A stretch of 64,000 nucleotides of DNA from an uncultured Clostridium sp. GTDB taxonomy: Bacteria > Bacillota > Clostridia > TANB77 > CAG-508. The translations under genes and the position numbers were made by a program. The notes beneath the pieces were generated by a model, which searched no databases, was not told the DNA's origin, and saw nothing but the letters and a program-made list of their open reading frames with translations. Shown one piece after another: positions 54,814-64,000 of this stretch (position 1 is its first letter; each line of letters starts with the position of its first letter). The stretch lies in contig CANSPP010000001.1 in the NCBI GenBank assembly GCA_947648905.1, positions 268,114 to 332,113 on the forward strand, written 5' to 3'.

Positions 54814-54855
54814 ATCGCCTACGGTAGACCATTGTGTCCACCGTAGGCGATAATT
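54814..54855. terminator. GC-rich hairpin after the pilin-like gene
   Basis: Perfect 12-bp stem ATCGCCTACGGT / ACCGTAGGCGAT with a 14-base loop, seven bases after the stop, followed by only TAATTTT. It may be a bidirectional terminator between convergent genes. Confidence 0.65.
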
Positions 54856-56121
54856 TTAACTATAGTCAAAAAAATTAAATTTTAACAAATCAACAAAGTA
54901 TTCAGAAACACTTTTTTTAGGTACTTTATTAGTTGTGAAAATATTACAATAATCAATAAAACCACTATCAGAAGAAACAGAAATACCACCAATAACATTA
55001 TCAGGTAAAACTGGGGCTTCAAAGGTTTTAGCTATTTCAATGTCGATTTTTATAGAAGGAATTTCACTTTTTAAAACAGGTATAACAGGCTGAGATAAGG
55101 AAGAATAATTTATTTCCAATTTTGCTGAATTGCTAGCTTTATATATATCAAAGTAATTTTTGTTTTCATTATGATTTTCTGTTTTCCATTCTTCAAATTT
55201 TTCATCTACAAGTTTCCCTACATTTACATATTCAAAGTTTTTAAATGCATATTCAATAAGTTTTACACTATCAGAAGTTCTGAATTTTTTAGTATCACAT
55301 CCAAGTACGATACAGATAATATCCATATCACCACGTTTGCAAGCTGTTACTAAACAACGGTTAGCTCCATTGGTAAATCCGGTTTTTACACCATATACAC
55401 CGTTTAAAACTCCTAATAATTCGTTTGTATTGTTTAGGTTTTTAGGTGAACCATTAAGTGTAATTGTGTAGTTTTTTGTTCCTACTATGCTTGCAAATGT
55501 TGAGTTTTTTAGTGCGTAGTCTGTGAGTATTGCAAGCTCGTATGCTGTTGTATAATGTCCATCAGAGTCTAACCCATGTGGAGATTCGAAGTGGCTATTA
55601 TAAAGCCCAAGGTCCTTTGCTTTGTTGTTCATCATTTCTGAAAAACCAGCAACAGAACCTCCAGCTGTTTCGGCTAATGCTACGGCAGCGTCGTTTCCAG
55701 AGCATAACATTAGTCCGTAAAGTAAATCGCGAATGGTTATTTTGTCCCCAGTTTTTAGTCCTAATCTTGAGCCACCTGTGCCAGCTGCTTTTTTAGATAC
55801 TTCAACGGTTTGGTTTAAATCGCAATTTTCTATTATTACTGTTGCAGTCATAATTTTTGTGGTTGAAGCCATTTTAACTTTAGCATCTTCATTTTTTCCA
55901 TACATTATTGTTTTGCTTAATCTATCTAAAACAATACAAGAACGAGCGTTTAATTCTAATGGAGATGTGCTATTACTTGATGTTGCAATTGTTTCAGATA
56001 TTACAGATAATGTTTCTTCATCTTCTTCTATATTATCTGCAAAAGAATAACTAACACTTATGAGCGCTAAAAAAATTAGACATAAGCAAATTGTTTTTAA
56101 ATAAAAGTTTTTAAAATTCAT
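54856..56121 (-). CDS. D-alanyl-D-alanine carboxypeptidase (class A low-molecular-weight PBP, DacF type)
   Basis: 421-residue exported enzyme that trims the terminal D-Ala of peptidoglycan stems. Signal peptide at residues 1-27. Penicillin-binding motifs: SxxK as Ser86-Thr-Thr-Lys89, SxN as Ser141-Gly-Asn143, KTG as Lys246-Thr-Gly248. A C-terminal beta domain follows. There is no obvious C-terminal amphipathic anchor like that of PBP5. The start at 56121 follows a weak GGTGAT; an upstream in-frame ATG would add an implausible hydrophobic leader. Its substrate contains the meso-DAP made by the dap/ddh cluster. Convergent with the pilin-like gene. Confidence 0.93.
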   Translation of the reverse strand: MNFKNFYLKTICLCLIFLALISVSYSFADNIEEDEETLSVISETIATSSNSTSPLELNARSCIVLDRLSKTIMYGKNEDAKVKMASTTKIMTATVIIENCDLNQTVEVSKKAAGTGGSRLGLKTGDKITIRDLLYGLMLCSGNDAAVALAETAGGSVAGFSEMMNNKAKDLGLYNSHFESPHGLDSDGHYTTAYELAILTDYALKNSTFASIVGTKNYTITLNGSPKNLNNTNELLGVLNGVYGVKTGFTNGANRCLVTACKRGDMDIICIVLGCDTKKFRTSDSVKLIEYAFKNFEYVNVGKLVDEKFEEWKTENHNENKNYFDIYKASNSAKLEINYSSLSQPVIPVLKSEIPSIKIDIEIAKTFEAPVLPDNVIGGISVSSDSGFIDYCNIFTTNKVPKKSVSEYFVDLLKFNFFDYS

Positions 56122-56426
56122 AATATCACCAATAAAATATATGAAAATAAGAAAATAAATATGCAAAATGTAAAAGTGAAAAATCGCTACGGAAATAAGC
56201 AAAAAAGCATCAAAACACCCCAAAAATATTGATTTTATTACAAAAATGTAATATAATTGTAATAAGTGGGGCTATTTTTAAACAAGCTACCACAAACCAA
56301 TCTCCGTAGGCATAAAAAAGACGAAAAAATAAGGGGAAAAATATTGGAAGAAAAGCCCCTTGACTATTGTTAAAAAGAGAGTAAAATTGTAATAGGAGAT
56401 AATATAAAAGTAAGGGAGAGAAAATA
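56122..56426. other. Divergent intergenic region upstream of the adhesin pair
   Basis: 305 bases. GTGGGGCT near 56267 and AGCCCC near 56355 could close a ~95-base structure containing CTACCACAAACC and CTCCGTAGGC. I cannot assign it to a known riboswitch. The promoter for the plus-strand adhesin gene is at its end. Confidence 0.4.
56360..56387 (+). promoter_or_regulatory. Probable promoter of the thioester-adhesin genes
   Basis: TTGACT (56360-56365), 16-base spacer, TAAAAT (56382-56387). Confidence 0.7.
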
Positions 56427-59400
56427 ATGAGCTCAAAAGTAAAAAGAATAGCACTAATAGGAATTATGACGGTAATAATGTTAGCAGTATTAGTAATGGC
56501 AATGCCTAATACTGTAACTGCGGTGACATTACCAATGTATTTAGGAATAACAGAAATAAGAACAAATGATACACCAAATTTAGGATATTCTATAGGTGAT
56601 CCAAATACAAACGGAACAGATGGAGAAAGCAACAAAATTTGGAACATTGTGGAATACACAGGACTAGGAACAGACGCTAGTTTGAAGGCTGACGGAGCAA
56701 AAAATATATATTGTTTAAAAGCAGGGGTAGGTTTTACAAACACACATAAACGTGATGAATATACAATGTCATTTAATATGAAAACTCAAAGAGACACAAT
56801 AGCAGGAACAAGTGATGTATTAAGATCAATAGTGGAAGGAACTGTGCCATACAAAGCTTCTTCAACTGCAACAGAGGTTCAAGTTGGTAGATATAATTCA
56901 ATATTAGCATTGGGGGATATGCTATACCTAATTGAAAATTCAGAAGAGACAAAATTAGAATACTTAAGGGCAGCAGGAATTAATGCAGAAGATTGGGATA
57001 CAGTTTTAACAAGAGATGAAATTGCAGCAGTTCAACAAGCAGCATTTTGGTATTTTACAAACTATGAAGAGGGAAAAACAACATTTGATAAAACAGCAGC
57101 AGACTCTACAGGATGGTTCTGGTATACAGAAGATGGAACAACTTATAAAAATTTAACACAATATAATCCAACCAATGTAGCTATAAATGACTCTTATGGA
57201 GCTCAAAGACAACAACAAGCAGAAATGCTATATAGATATTTAATACAAACAGCAAAGAAAAATTCAGCAAGTTATGCAAACCCAGTAACTGAAACAGCAC
57301 CAGCAGCACTTATAACAAATAGTTTGGGGTATAAAGAAGTAGGAAATAACTATGTATTAGGACCAATAAATATAACAGAAACAGAAGGAAATACAACACC
57401 ATATACAATAGATTTTGAATTTAAAGCTAATGGAAGCAAAATAGATAAAAATGAATATACAATATTAAATGCAAGTGAGCAACCTGTGGAAGAAGGAACA
57501 ACAATAAAAGATTTAGTAGGACAAAACTTCTATATCTCAGTTCCAAAAACTAAAGGAAGAACATTTGCAGTATCAACAAAAATAAACTATACAAACTCTG
57601 TATTGAACTTATACACAGCACCAGGAAATACAACACAACCAGTATTAATACCAGAGCAAGAATCAACAGGGACTCCAGCAGAAATATCTGTAGAGATACC
57701 AGTTGAAGAATCATTTGACTTAAAACTAATAAAAAGAATAGTAGCAGTAAATGACAAACCAGTACCAGAAAGAATTGAAAAAGTAGATGTTAGCAAATTA
57801 AATACAACAGATAGCGAAGGAAACAAAATAACAACAGGAGATTATACATTAAATAAGAAACCAGTTGGAGTAAAAAAAGGAGATATTGTAACATATACAT
57901 TTAGAATTTATAACGAAGGAACAATAGATGGATATGCATCAGAAATAACAGAAGATATACCAGAAGGATTAGAATTTTTATGGGCAACTGAAGAAGAACT
58001 AGAACAAGATACAACACTAACAAAAGCAGAAAAAGATGCAATTGAATTTAACCAAAAATATTTATGGGGAAAATTCGTATATGATGATGAAACAAAAGAA
58101 AGAATTGTTCAAATATCAACAGATTATTTATCAAAAGAAAATGAGACAACAACAAATCCAAACTTAATAAAGGCATTTGGAGAAAATGACGGAACAAAAA
58201 CAGAAAAAGATATTTCTTGGAAAGAAGTATCTGTAAAAATGAAAGTTGTTTCAGAAAATGAAGCAGGAACAATAATTAGAAATGAAGCAGCAATAACAGA
58301 AGATACAGACGAAGAAGGAAATCCAGTAGATGATAGAGATTCACATACAGATGTATGGAAAAAATACGAAGATGACGAAGATTATGATAATATAACATTA
58401 CAAGTATTTGACTTAGCACTAAGAAAATTCATAATAGCAGTAAGTAAAGATGAAACAATAGAAAATAATGAATATTTAAGAAATGAAAATGGTTCATATA
58501 AAAGAGCACCAGAAGTGGACACATCAAAGTTAAATACAAGAGACGAAAATGGAAATATGATTACAACTTCTACATATAACCATACAAAAGAACCATTAAT
58601 AGTACAAAGAAATGATATCGTTGTATATATGTTAAGAGTTTACAACGAAGGTGACATAGATGGATATGCAGCAGAAATAAAAGATCACTTACCACCACAT
58701 TTAGAATTTGTAGATAGCAAATTTAATAAAGACTATGGTTGGGAAGTATCAGAAGATGGAAGAACAGTTACAACAACATATTTAAGTTCAAAAGAAAACT
58801 TAATCAAAAAAGCAGAGAAAAATGACAAAGATGAATATGTACTAGCATATAAAGAAGTTCCAATTATGTGCAAAGTAGTAGGAACAGCACCAATAAATCA
58901 AAATATTACAAATATTGCAGACATAACAGTATATGAAGATGAAAACAAAGAATCAGTAGTGGATAGAGACTCACAAGAAAATAATGTAAAACTACCAGAA
59001 GATGAAAAATTACCAAACTATAAAGAAAATGAAGTTGGAGAATATATTCCAGGACAACAAGATGATGACGACTTTGAAAAAGTAGTAGTAAAAGAATTTG
59101 ATTTAGCACTAAGAAAATGGGTAACACAAGCAATAGTAACAGACAAAACAGGAACAACAGTAACAAATACAGGACATCAACCATATGATGACCCAGAAGG
59201 AATAGTTAAAGTTGAACTAGACAAGAAGAAATTAAACGAAGTAACAGTAAAATTTAGATATTCAATAAGAGTAATAAATGAAGGAGATATAGAAGGATAC
59301 GCAAAAGAAGTAACAGACTATATCCCAGAAGGACTAAAATTTGAAGCAGCAGATAACCCAAACTGGAAAGATGAAGGAAATAATGTAATATCAACTAGAG

Positions 59401-59711
59401 CGTTAGAAAATACATTATTAAAACCAGGAGAATATGCTGATGTAGAAGTATTACTTACTTGGATAAACAATGAAGACAATATGGGATTAAAGGTAAATAC
59501 AGCAGAAATATCAGAAGACTACAATGACTATGATGTACCAGATAAAGATTCAACACCAGATAATAAAAAGCCAGGTGAAGATGATATAGATGATGCACCA
59601 GTAATGTTATCAGTAAAAACTGGACAAATGAGAATTTACTTTACATTAGGATTTACAATATTAGTTACAATAGCAGGAGGAATAGTGCTAATTAAAAAAT
59701 ATGTATTATAG
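56427..59711 (+). CDS. Thioester-domain surface adhesin with D2-type isopeptide domains
   Basis: 1094-residue exported protein. Signal peptide ~1-32. A thioester (TED) domain follows: Cys96 in KNIYCLKAGVGF and Gln203/204 in AAVQQAAFWYF are positioned to form the Cys-Gln internal thioester used by Gram-positive adhesins to bond host proteins covalently. Then come repeated beta domains of the fimbrial isopeptide D2 type: FDLKLIKR, FDLALRKFI and FDLALRKWV each begin a unit with the Lys expected to crosslink, and YNEGDIDGYAAEI marks each core. The C-terminus is SVKTGQMRIYF, a hydrophobic helix and IKKYVL, like a sorting signal but without LPXTG. AAGGGAGAG precedes the ATG. A paralog follows 29 bases after the stop. 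Confidence 0.85.
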   Translation: MSSKVKRIALIGIMTVIMLAVLVMAMPNTVTAVTLPMYLGITEIRTNDTPNLGYSIGDPNTNGTDGESNKIWNIVEYTGLGTDASLKADGAKNIYCLKAGVGFTNTHKRDEYTMSFNMKTQRDTIAGTSDVLRSIVEGTVPYKASSTATEVQVGRYNSILALGDMLYLIENSEETKLEYLRAAGINAEDWDTVLTRDEIAAVQQAAFWYFTNYEEGKTTFDKTAADSTGWFWYTEDGTTYKNLTQYNPTNVAINDSYGAQRQQQAEMLYRYLIQTAKKNSASYANPVTETAPAALITNSLGYKEVGNNYVLGPINITETEGNTTPYTIDFEFKANGSKIDKNEYTILNASEQPVEEGTTIKDLVGQNFYISVPKTKGRTFAVSTKINYTNSVLNLYTAPGNTTQPVLIPEQESTGTPAEISVEIPVEESFDLKLIKRIVAVNDKPVPERIEKVDVSKLNTTDSEGNKITTGDYTLNKKPVGVKKGDIVTYTFRIYNEGTIDGYASEITEDIPEGLEFLWATEEELEQDTTLTKAEKDAIEFNQKYLWGKFVYDDETKERIVQISTDYLSKENETTTNPNLIKAFGENDGTKTEKDISWKEVSVKMKVVSENEAGTIIRNEAAITEDTDEEGNPVDDRDSHTDVWKKYEDDEDYDNITLQVFDLALRKFIIAVSKDETIENNEYLRNENGSYKRAPEVDTSKLNTRDENGNMITTSTYNHTKEPLIVQRNDIVVYMLRVYNEGDIDGYAAEIKDHLPPHLEFVDSKFNKDYGWEVSEDGRTVTTTYLSSKENLIKKAEKNDKDEYVLAYKEVPIMCKVVGTAPINQNITNIADITVYEDENKESVVDRDSQENNVKLPEDEKLPNYKENEVGEYIPGQQDDDDFEKVVVKEFDLALRKWVTQAIVTDKTGTTVTNTGHQPYDDPEGIVKVELDKKKLNEVTVKFRYSIRVINEGDIEGYAKEVTDYIPEGLKFEAADNPNWKDEGNNVISTRALENTLLKPGEYADVEVLLTWINNEDNMGLKVNTAEISEDYNDYDVPDKDSTPDNKKPGEDDIDDAPVMLSVKTGQMRIYFTLGFTILVTIAGGIVLIKKYVL
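57084..57256 (+). repeat. 173-bp near-identical segment shared by the two adhesins, copy 1
   Basis: Differs from 60401-60573 at six positions by eye, while flanking sequence of the two genes is much more diverged. Confidence 0.8.
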
Positions 59712-59740
59712 TTTGGGGATAAAATGAAAGGAGAGAACAG

Positions 59741-62700
59741 ATGAAAATAAAAAATAAGATAATTTTTATGATTATTTGTATAACCTTAATACTTGCAACA
59801 TTTATACAAACGGTATCTTATGCTACACTTGTAACAGATAACAGCAAAAAGATGTATATAGGAATTACAGAATTAAGAGAAAATGATACACCAAACTTAG
59901 GATATTCAATAGGTGATCCAAATACAAATGGAGAAACAGGTGAAAATAATAAAATTTGGAGCTTAAGAGAATTTACAGGACCAAATAGTACAGATACTTA
60001 TAAAGCAGATGGAAACAAAAATATCTATTGCTTGAAGGCTGGAGTTGGTTTTAGTAATGTTAATAAACGTGCAACATATGATGTTTTCTATAATATGAAA
60101 ACTGAGAGAATCCAAATTGAAAATCAAAACAGTATTTTAGCAGAATTAGTAAGCGGAACAGTACCATATAAATCTTCTTCAACAGCATCAGTAGTTCAGG
60201 TTAGCAGATATAATGCATTATTAGCATTAACAGATATGTTATATTTAATGGAAGATACAGATGCAGAAAAAGAAAGCTATTTAAATGCAGCAGGAATTTA
60301 TCCAGAATATTACGATTCAGTTCTTACAAGAGATGAAATAGGAGCAATACAACAAGCTGCAATATGGTATTTTACAAACTATGAAGAAGGTAAAACTACT
60401 TTTGATAAAACAGCAGCAGATTCTACAGGATGGTTTTGGTATACAGAAGATGGAACAACTTATAAAAATTTAATACAATATAATCCAACAAATGTAGCTA
60501 TAAATGATTCTTATGGAGCTCAAAGACAACAACAAGCAGAAATGTTATATAGATATTTAATACAAACAGCAAAATCAAAAGCAAGTCAATATCAAAATAT
60601 TACAAATGCAGATGCTCCAGCAACATTAGAAACAACTTATTTAGATTATGAACAAGTTGGAACAAACTATATAATAGGACCAATACATATATCAAGTAAT
60701 GCAGGCAATCCAATAAATTATGAAATAAAATTCGTAGTAAAAAACAATGGAACTGTAACAGATGAGTATCAATTTTTAGATAGTAATAAACAACCAGTAC
60801 AAGCTGGTACAACAGGTAGTGGATTAGTAGATAAAGATTTCTATATTTCTATGCCAGTAGACACAACAGGGGCAGTAGAAATAACAACAGATATAAAATA
60901 TACAAATAAAACTCAAATATTATGGACAGCAGATGGAATAGATGGCGAAAGTACACAGCCAATATTAGTTCCTAGTAGAAAACAAGAAAATGTGTCTATA
61001 CCATTAACAGTAATACCATCTCAAAAGAAATTTGACTTAGCTTTAAGAAAATATATAACAAAAGTTGGAGACACAGTACTAACAGGAGATAAATCAAGGG
61101 AACCAGTAGTGGATGTTAGCACAATAAGACCACCAATGGAAGAACGTTCAGCAAGAACAATGCTGTTGGCTACAACAGCAATATATCAACATAGAAAAGA
61201 CCCAATAGTAGTAAAACATAATGATAAAGTAGTATATAATATTACTATTTATAATGAAGGTGAAGCAGCAGGAAGAGCTACAAAAATAGTAGACCAATTA
61301 CCAGAAGGGCTAAGATTTGATAGAGTAGTAAGTGGAAATTTCGTACTAGACTCATATAATGAAACAACAAATACACTAAACTTAAAAAGAGCAAATGGAA
61401 ATAATACAAATTTAGGTGCATATACAGGTGGAGCGACATTAGACTCTGAAACTATACAAATAGAATGTACAGTAACAGCATATGCTGCTGAAAATAGACA
61501 AGTATTAACAAATTTAGCTTGGATATCAGAAGAAGTTAATGGAGAAACAAACCAAACAATAACAAATCAACCAGGTCTAGATATAGACTCTGAACCATCA
61601 ACAATAACTAAATTAAACAAAGTAGAATTAGTAACAACAGATGATGGCTATATAGGAAATAGTGATAATGCAGGTCAAGATTTAGCTAACCCAGAGAGCT
61701 ATTTTGAAGGACAACAAGATGATGACGATTTCGAAAAAATAATAATTGAGCCAGCAACAGGAAGTTATAATATACAACTTATTAAAGTTGCTGAAAACGA
61801 CGCTACAAAGAAATTACAAGGTGCACAATTTGAAATAACATTAGCAAATGGAACTACAAATACATATACAACAGATGCAAATGGTTCATTAAATATCAAT
61901 GATATTAACATTACAGCATCTGGAACAGAAAATATAACAATAAAAGAAACAGTAGCACCAAAAGGATATTCTAAGATAATTGATACTATTATCTTGAAAG
62001 TTAAAAAACAAATAGTAAATGGAGAATATAAAGGAACAGTAGAAAGCTTAACAAAAGCTGATGGCTCAGCAGTACCAACAGGTACAACACATACTGTTGA
62101 AGGAAATACAATAAAAGTAACTGTTCCAAATAGAGAAAAAACATTTGACTTAGCTTTAAGAAAATATATAACAAAAGCAGGAGAAAAAGAGTTAAATGGT
62201 GCAGAAACTAGAGTTCCTTCAATAGATAGAACAACTTTAGATAATGGAACAACTGCAACATATAAACATAGAAAAGACCCTGTACCTGTAAAAACAGGAG
62301 AAAAGGTAATTTATAATCTTGCAATTTACAATGAAGGTGAAAAATCAGGTAGAGCAACAAAAATTGTAGACCAATTACCAACAGGACTAGAATTTAATAG
62401 AGTAATAACATCAAACTTTGTGGTAGAATCATACAATACAAGCACAAATACATTAAATTTAAAAAGAGCAGATGGAAATACTACAAATTTAGGACCATAT
62501 ACAGGAAATGCAAATCCAGCATCAGAAGTAATTCAAATAGAATGTACAGTAACAGCGAAAGCATCAACAGAAAATGCTCAAATTCTAACAAACTTAGCTT
62601 GGATATCAGAAGAATTTGACGAAGATGCTAATAGAACAATAACAAATGTTAGAGGTCAAGATAGAGACTCAGAACCATCAACAATAACAACAAAGACTAA

Positions 62701-64000
62701 AGACGAGTTAATAACAACAGATAATGGTTATACAGGAAATACTTCAAATAATGGAAAAGACTTAACAGATAGAAATAATTATTTTGAAGGTCAACAAGAT
62801 GATGATGATTTTGAAAAAATAATTATACCTGTAAAAGATAAAGCAGACTTGAAATTAGTAAAAAGAATTGTTGAAGTAAATGATAAAGAAGTACCAGAAA
62901 GAATAGAAAGTGTTGATGTAAGTAAACTAAACATATCTGGTACAGATGCTAAAACAACAGCAGATTATAAATTAAATAAAAAAGCAGTTGAAGTAAAAAA
63001 AGGTGACATCGTAACATATACACTAAGGGTATATAATGAAGGACTAATAGATGCTTATGCAGCTGAAATAACAGAAGATGTACCAGAAGGATTAGAGTAT
63101 TTATGTGACGAAACAGCATCTGAAAATCCAACAGATGAAGAAAAAGAAGCAATTGCATTTAACAAAACTCAATTATGGGGAAAAGAAGTAAAAGATGAAA
63201 GTGGTAAAATAACACAAATCTCAACAGATTATCTATCAAAAGATAAAGAAAAAACACCAGGAGAAAACCTAATTAAGGCTTTTGGACAAAATGACGGAAC
63301 AAAAACAGAAGAAGACCTTGATTATAGAGAAGTATCAGTTAAATTTAAAGTAATTTCTGAAAATATTAGTGGAACAATAATTAGAAACGAAGCGGCAATT
63401 ACAGAAGATACTGACGAAAATGGAGAACCAGTAGACGATAGAGATTCTAAACCAGAAGAATGGAAAAAATATGAAGATGACGAAGATTACGACAATATCA
63501 TATTAAAAGAATTCGACTTAGCATTAAGAAAATTCATTGTTGCAGTAAGTAAAGACGAAAATATAGAAGATAATGAATATTTAAAAAACGAAGATGGTTC
63601 ATATAAAAGAGCACCAGTAGTAGACACATCAAAATTGAATACAAAAGATGATGAAGGAAATTTAATTACAACAGCAACATATAACCATACAAAAGAGCCA
63701 GTATTAGTACAAAGAAATGACATAGTTGTATATATGTTAAGAGTGTATAATGAAGGCGATATGGACGGATATGCAGCTGAAATTAAAGACCATTTACCAC
63801 CACATTTAGAATTTGTAGATAGCGAATTTAACAAAGAATATGGTTGGGAAGTATCTGAAGACGGTAGAACAGTAACTACAACATACTTAAAAGATAGCCT
63901 AATAAAGAAACCAGAACAAGTAGGCGAGGCTAAAACAACAGGCTTTGTTCCAGAATATGATGAAGATGGAAATATAGTAGGTGGAAAATCAGCTTTATGG
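59741..64000 (+). CDS. Second thioester-domain adhesin, 3' end beyond the window
   Basis: At least 1420 residues, open at base 64000. Signal peptide ~1-28 (MKIKNKIIFMIICITLILAT...). The TED domain parallels the upstream gene: Cys97 in KNIYCLKAGVGF and Gln204/205 in GAIQQAAIWYF. Then follow D2-type isopeptide domains (KFDLALRKYI, TFDLALRKYI, repeated), a CnaB/SpaA-like domain around residues ~675-795 (YNIQLIKVAENDATKKLQGAQFE... KETVAPKGYS), and more units close to those of the first adhesin (YGWEVSEDGRTVTTTYL near the end). AAAGGAGAG precedes the ATG. With the upstream gene it forms a tandem adhesin operon, perhaps combining to give a stalk with two reactive heads (inference). Confidence 0.85.
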   Translation, partial: MKIKNKIIFMIICITLILATFIQTVSYATLVTDNSKKMYIGITELRENDTPNLGYSIGDPNTNGETGENNKIWSLREFTGPNSTDTYKADGNKNIYCLKAGVGFSNVNKRATYDVFYNMKTERIQIENQNSILAELVSGTVPYKSSSTASVVQVSRYNALLALTDMLYLMEDTDAEKESYLNAAGIYPEYYDSVLTRDEIGAIQQAAIWYFTNYEEGKTTFDKTAADSTGWFWYTEDGTTYKNLIQYNPTNVAINDSYGAQRQQQAEMLYRYLIQTAKSKASQYQNITNADAPATLETTYLDYEQVGTNYIIGPIHISSNAGNPINYEIKFVVKNNGTVTDEYQFLDSNKQPVQAGTTGSGLVDKDFYISMPVDTTGAVEITTDIKYTNKTQILWTADGIDGESTQPILVPSRKQENVSIPLTVIPSQKKFDLALRKYITKVGDTVLTGDKSREPVVDVSTIRPPMEERSARTMLLATTAIYQHRKDPIVVKHNDKVVYNITIYNEGEAAGRATKIVDQLPEGLRFDRVVSGNFVLDSYNETTNTLNLKRANGNNTNLGAYTGGATLDSETIQIECTVTAYAAENRQVLTNLAWISEEVNGETNQTITNQPGLDIDSEPSTITKLNKVELVTTDDGYIGNSDNAGQDLANPESYFEGQQDDDDFEKIIIEPATGSYNIQLIKVAENDATKKLQGAQFEITLANGTTNTYTTDANGSLNINDINITASGTENITIKETVAPKGYSKIIDTIILKVKKQIVNGEYKGTVESLTKADGSAVPTGTTHTVEGNTIKVTVPNREKTFDLALRKYITKAGEKELNGAETRVPSIDRTTLDNGTTATYKHRKDPVPVKTGEKVIYNLAIYNEGEKSGRATKIVDQLPTGLEFNRVITSNFVVESYNTSTNTLNLKRADGNTTNLGPYTGNANPASEVIQIECTVTAKASTENAQILTNLAWISEEFDEDANRTITNVRGQDRDSEPSTITTKTKDELITTDNGYTGNTSNNGKDLTDRNNYFEGQQDDDDFEKIIIPVKDKADLKLVKRIVEVNDKEVPERIESVDVSKLNISGTDAKTTADYKLNKKAVEVKKGDIVTYTLRVYNEGLIDAYAAEITEDVPEGLEYLCDETASENPTDEEKEAIAFNKTQLWGKEVKDESGKITQISTDYLSKDKEKTPGENLIKAFGQNDGTKTEEDLDYREVSVKFKVISENISGTIIRNEAAITEDTDENGEPVDDRDSKPEEWKKYEDDEDYDNIILKEFDLALRKFIVAVSKDENIEDNEYLKNEDGSYKRAPVVDTSKLNTKDDEGNLITTATYNHTKEPVLVQRNDIVVYMLRVYNEGDMDGYAAEIKDHLPPHLEFVDSEFNKEYGWEVSEDGRTVTTTYLKDSLIKKPEQVGEAKTTGFVPEYDEDGNIVGGKSALW
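60401..60573 (+). repeat. 173-bp near-identical segment shared by the two adhesins, copy 2
   Basis: Encodes the region just after the thioester Gln (FDKTAADSTGWFWYTEDGTT onward). Confidence 0.8.

Noticed and set aside
53683..56426. Complete diversity-generating retroelement
   Set aside because: No reverse transcriptase, accessory gene or template repeat is visible. Only the target-like segment is suggestive.

Overview
This window is AT-rich DNA from a low-GC Gram-positive bacterium, most likely a gut-type, spore-forming Clostridia member (inference). The signs are Firmicutes-style housekeeping genes (RpsU, FtsH, GdpP, PlsX, TrmFO, TilS), a Spo0E-like sporulation phosphatase with tandem Spo0A-box-like sites, the diaminopimelate-dehydrogenase route to lysine and peptidoglycan, GGAGG-type ribosome-binding sites, frequent TTG/GTG starts in core genes, and very AT-rich promoters with clear -35/-10 hexamers.

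Layout. 0-2.3 kb: end of an exonuclease III gene, an AI-2E-type permease and a convergent small membrane exporter-like gene. 2.4-9.9 kb: rpoB-rpoC behind a structured leader. 10-12 kb: gdpP (c-di-AMP phosphodiesterase). 12.4-25.1 kb: a surface-protein island with a 3299-residue repeat protein, two small membrane proteins and a promoterless C-terminal cassette in the opposite orientation. The island sits between gdpP and rplI-dnaB, which are usually adjacent. 25.2-33.8 kb: rplI, dnaB, tilS, ftsH, a J-domain-like membrane protein, rpsU and a pair of M16 peptidase-like genes. 34-39.3 kb: Spo0E-like gene and a lysine/DAP cluster (lysC-dapA-dapB against ddh and asd). 39.4-45.6 kb: a SNF2 helicase broken by a frameshift, trmFO and a coiled-coil protein. 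45.7-52 kb: rpsL-rpsG-fusA-tuf, plsX and acpP. 52.5-64 kb: a second accessory region with an Rpn-type nuclease, a pilin-like protein with a compositionally odd C-terminus, a D,D-carboxypeptidase and two tandem thioester-domain adhesins, the last running off the window.

Most striking observation. A perfect 115-bp inverted repeat (20255-20369 and 24964-25078) lies in the same codon phase in the giant surface protein and in the silent cassette. Recombination between the arms would exchange the last ~640 residues of the giant protein for ~336 residues of a different domain. This looks like a candidate invertible or archival variation locus for a surface protein. The cassette's terminal domain is related to the C-terminus of the pilin-like protein at 53.7 kb. 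There the last ~200 bp jump from about 28% to about 46% GC and are followed by a GC-rich hairpin, which could mark a hypervariable or recently replaced segment. No recombinase, reverse transcriptase or template repeat is visible in the window, so the mechanism is open.

Two related families of small hairpin repeats (core TTGGGGACG) are scattered between genes, ten copies in all. They resemble REP-type elements mobilised by IS200-like transposases (inference).
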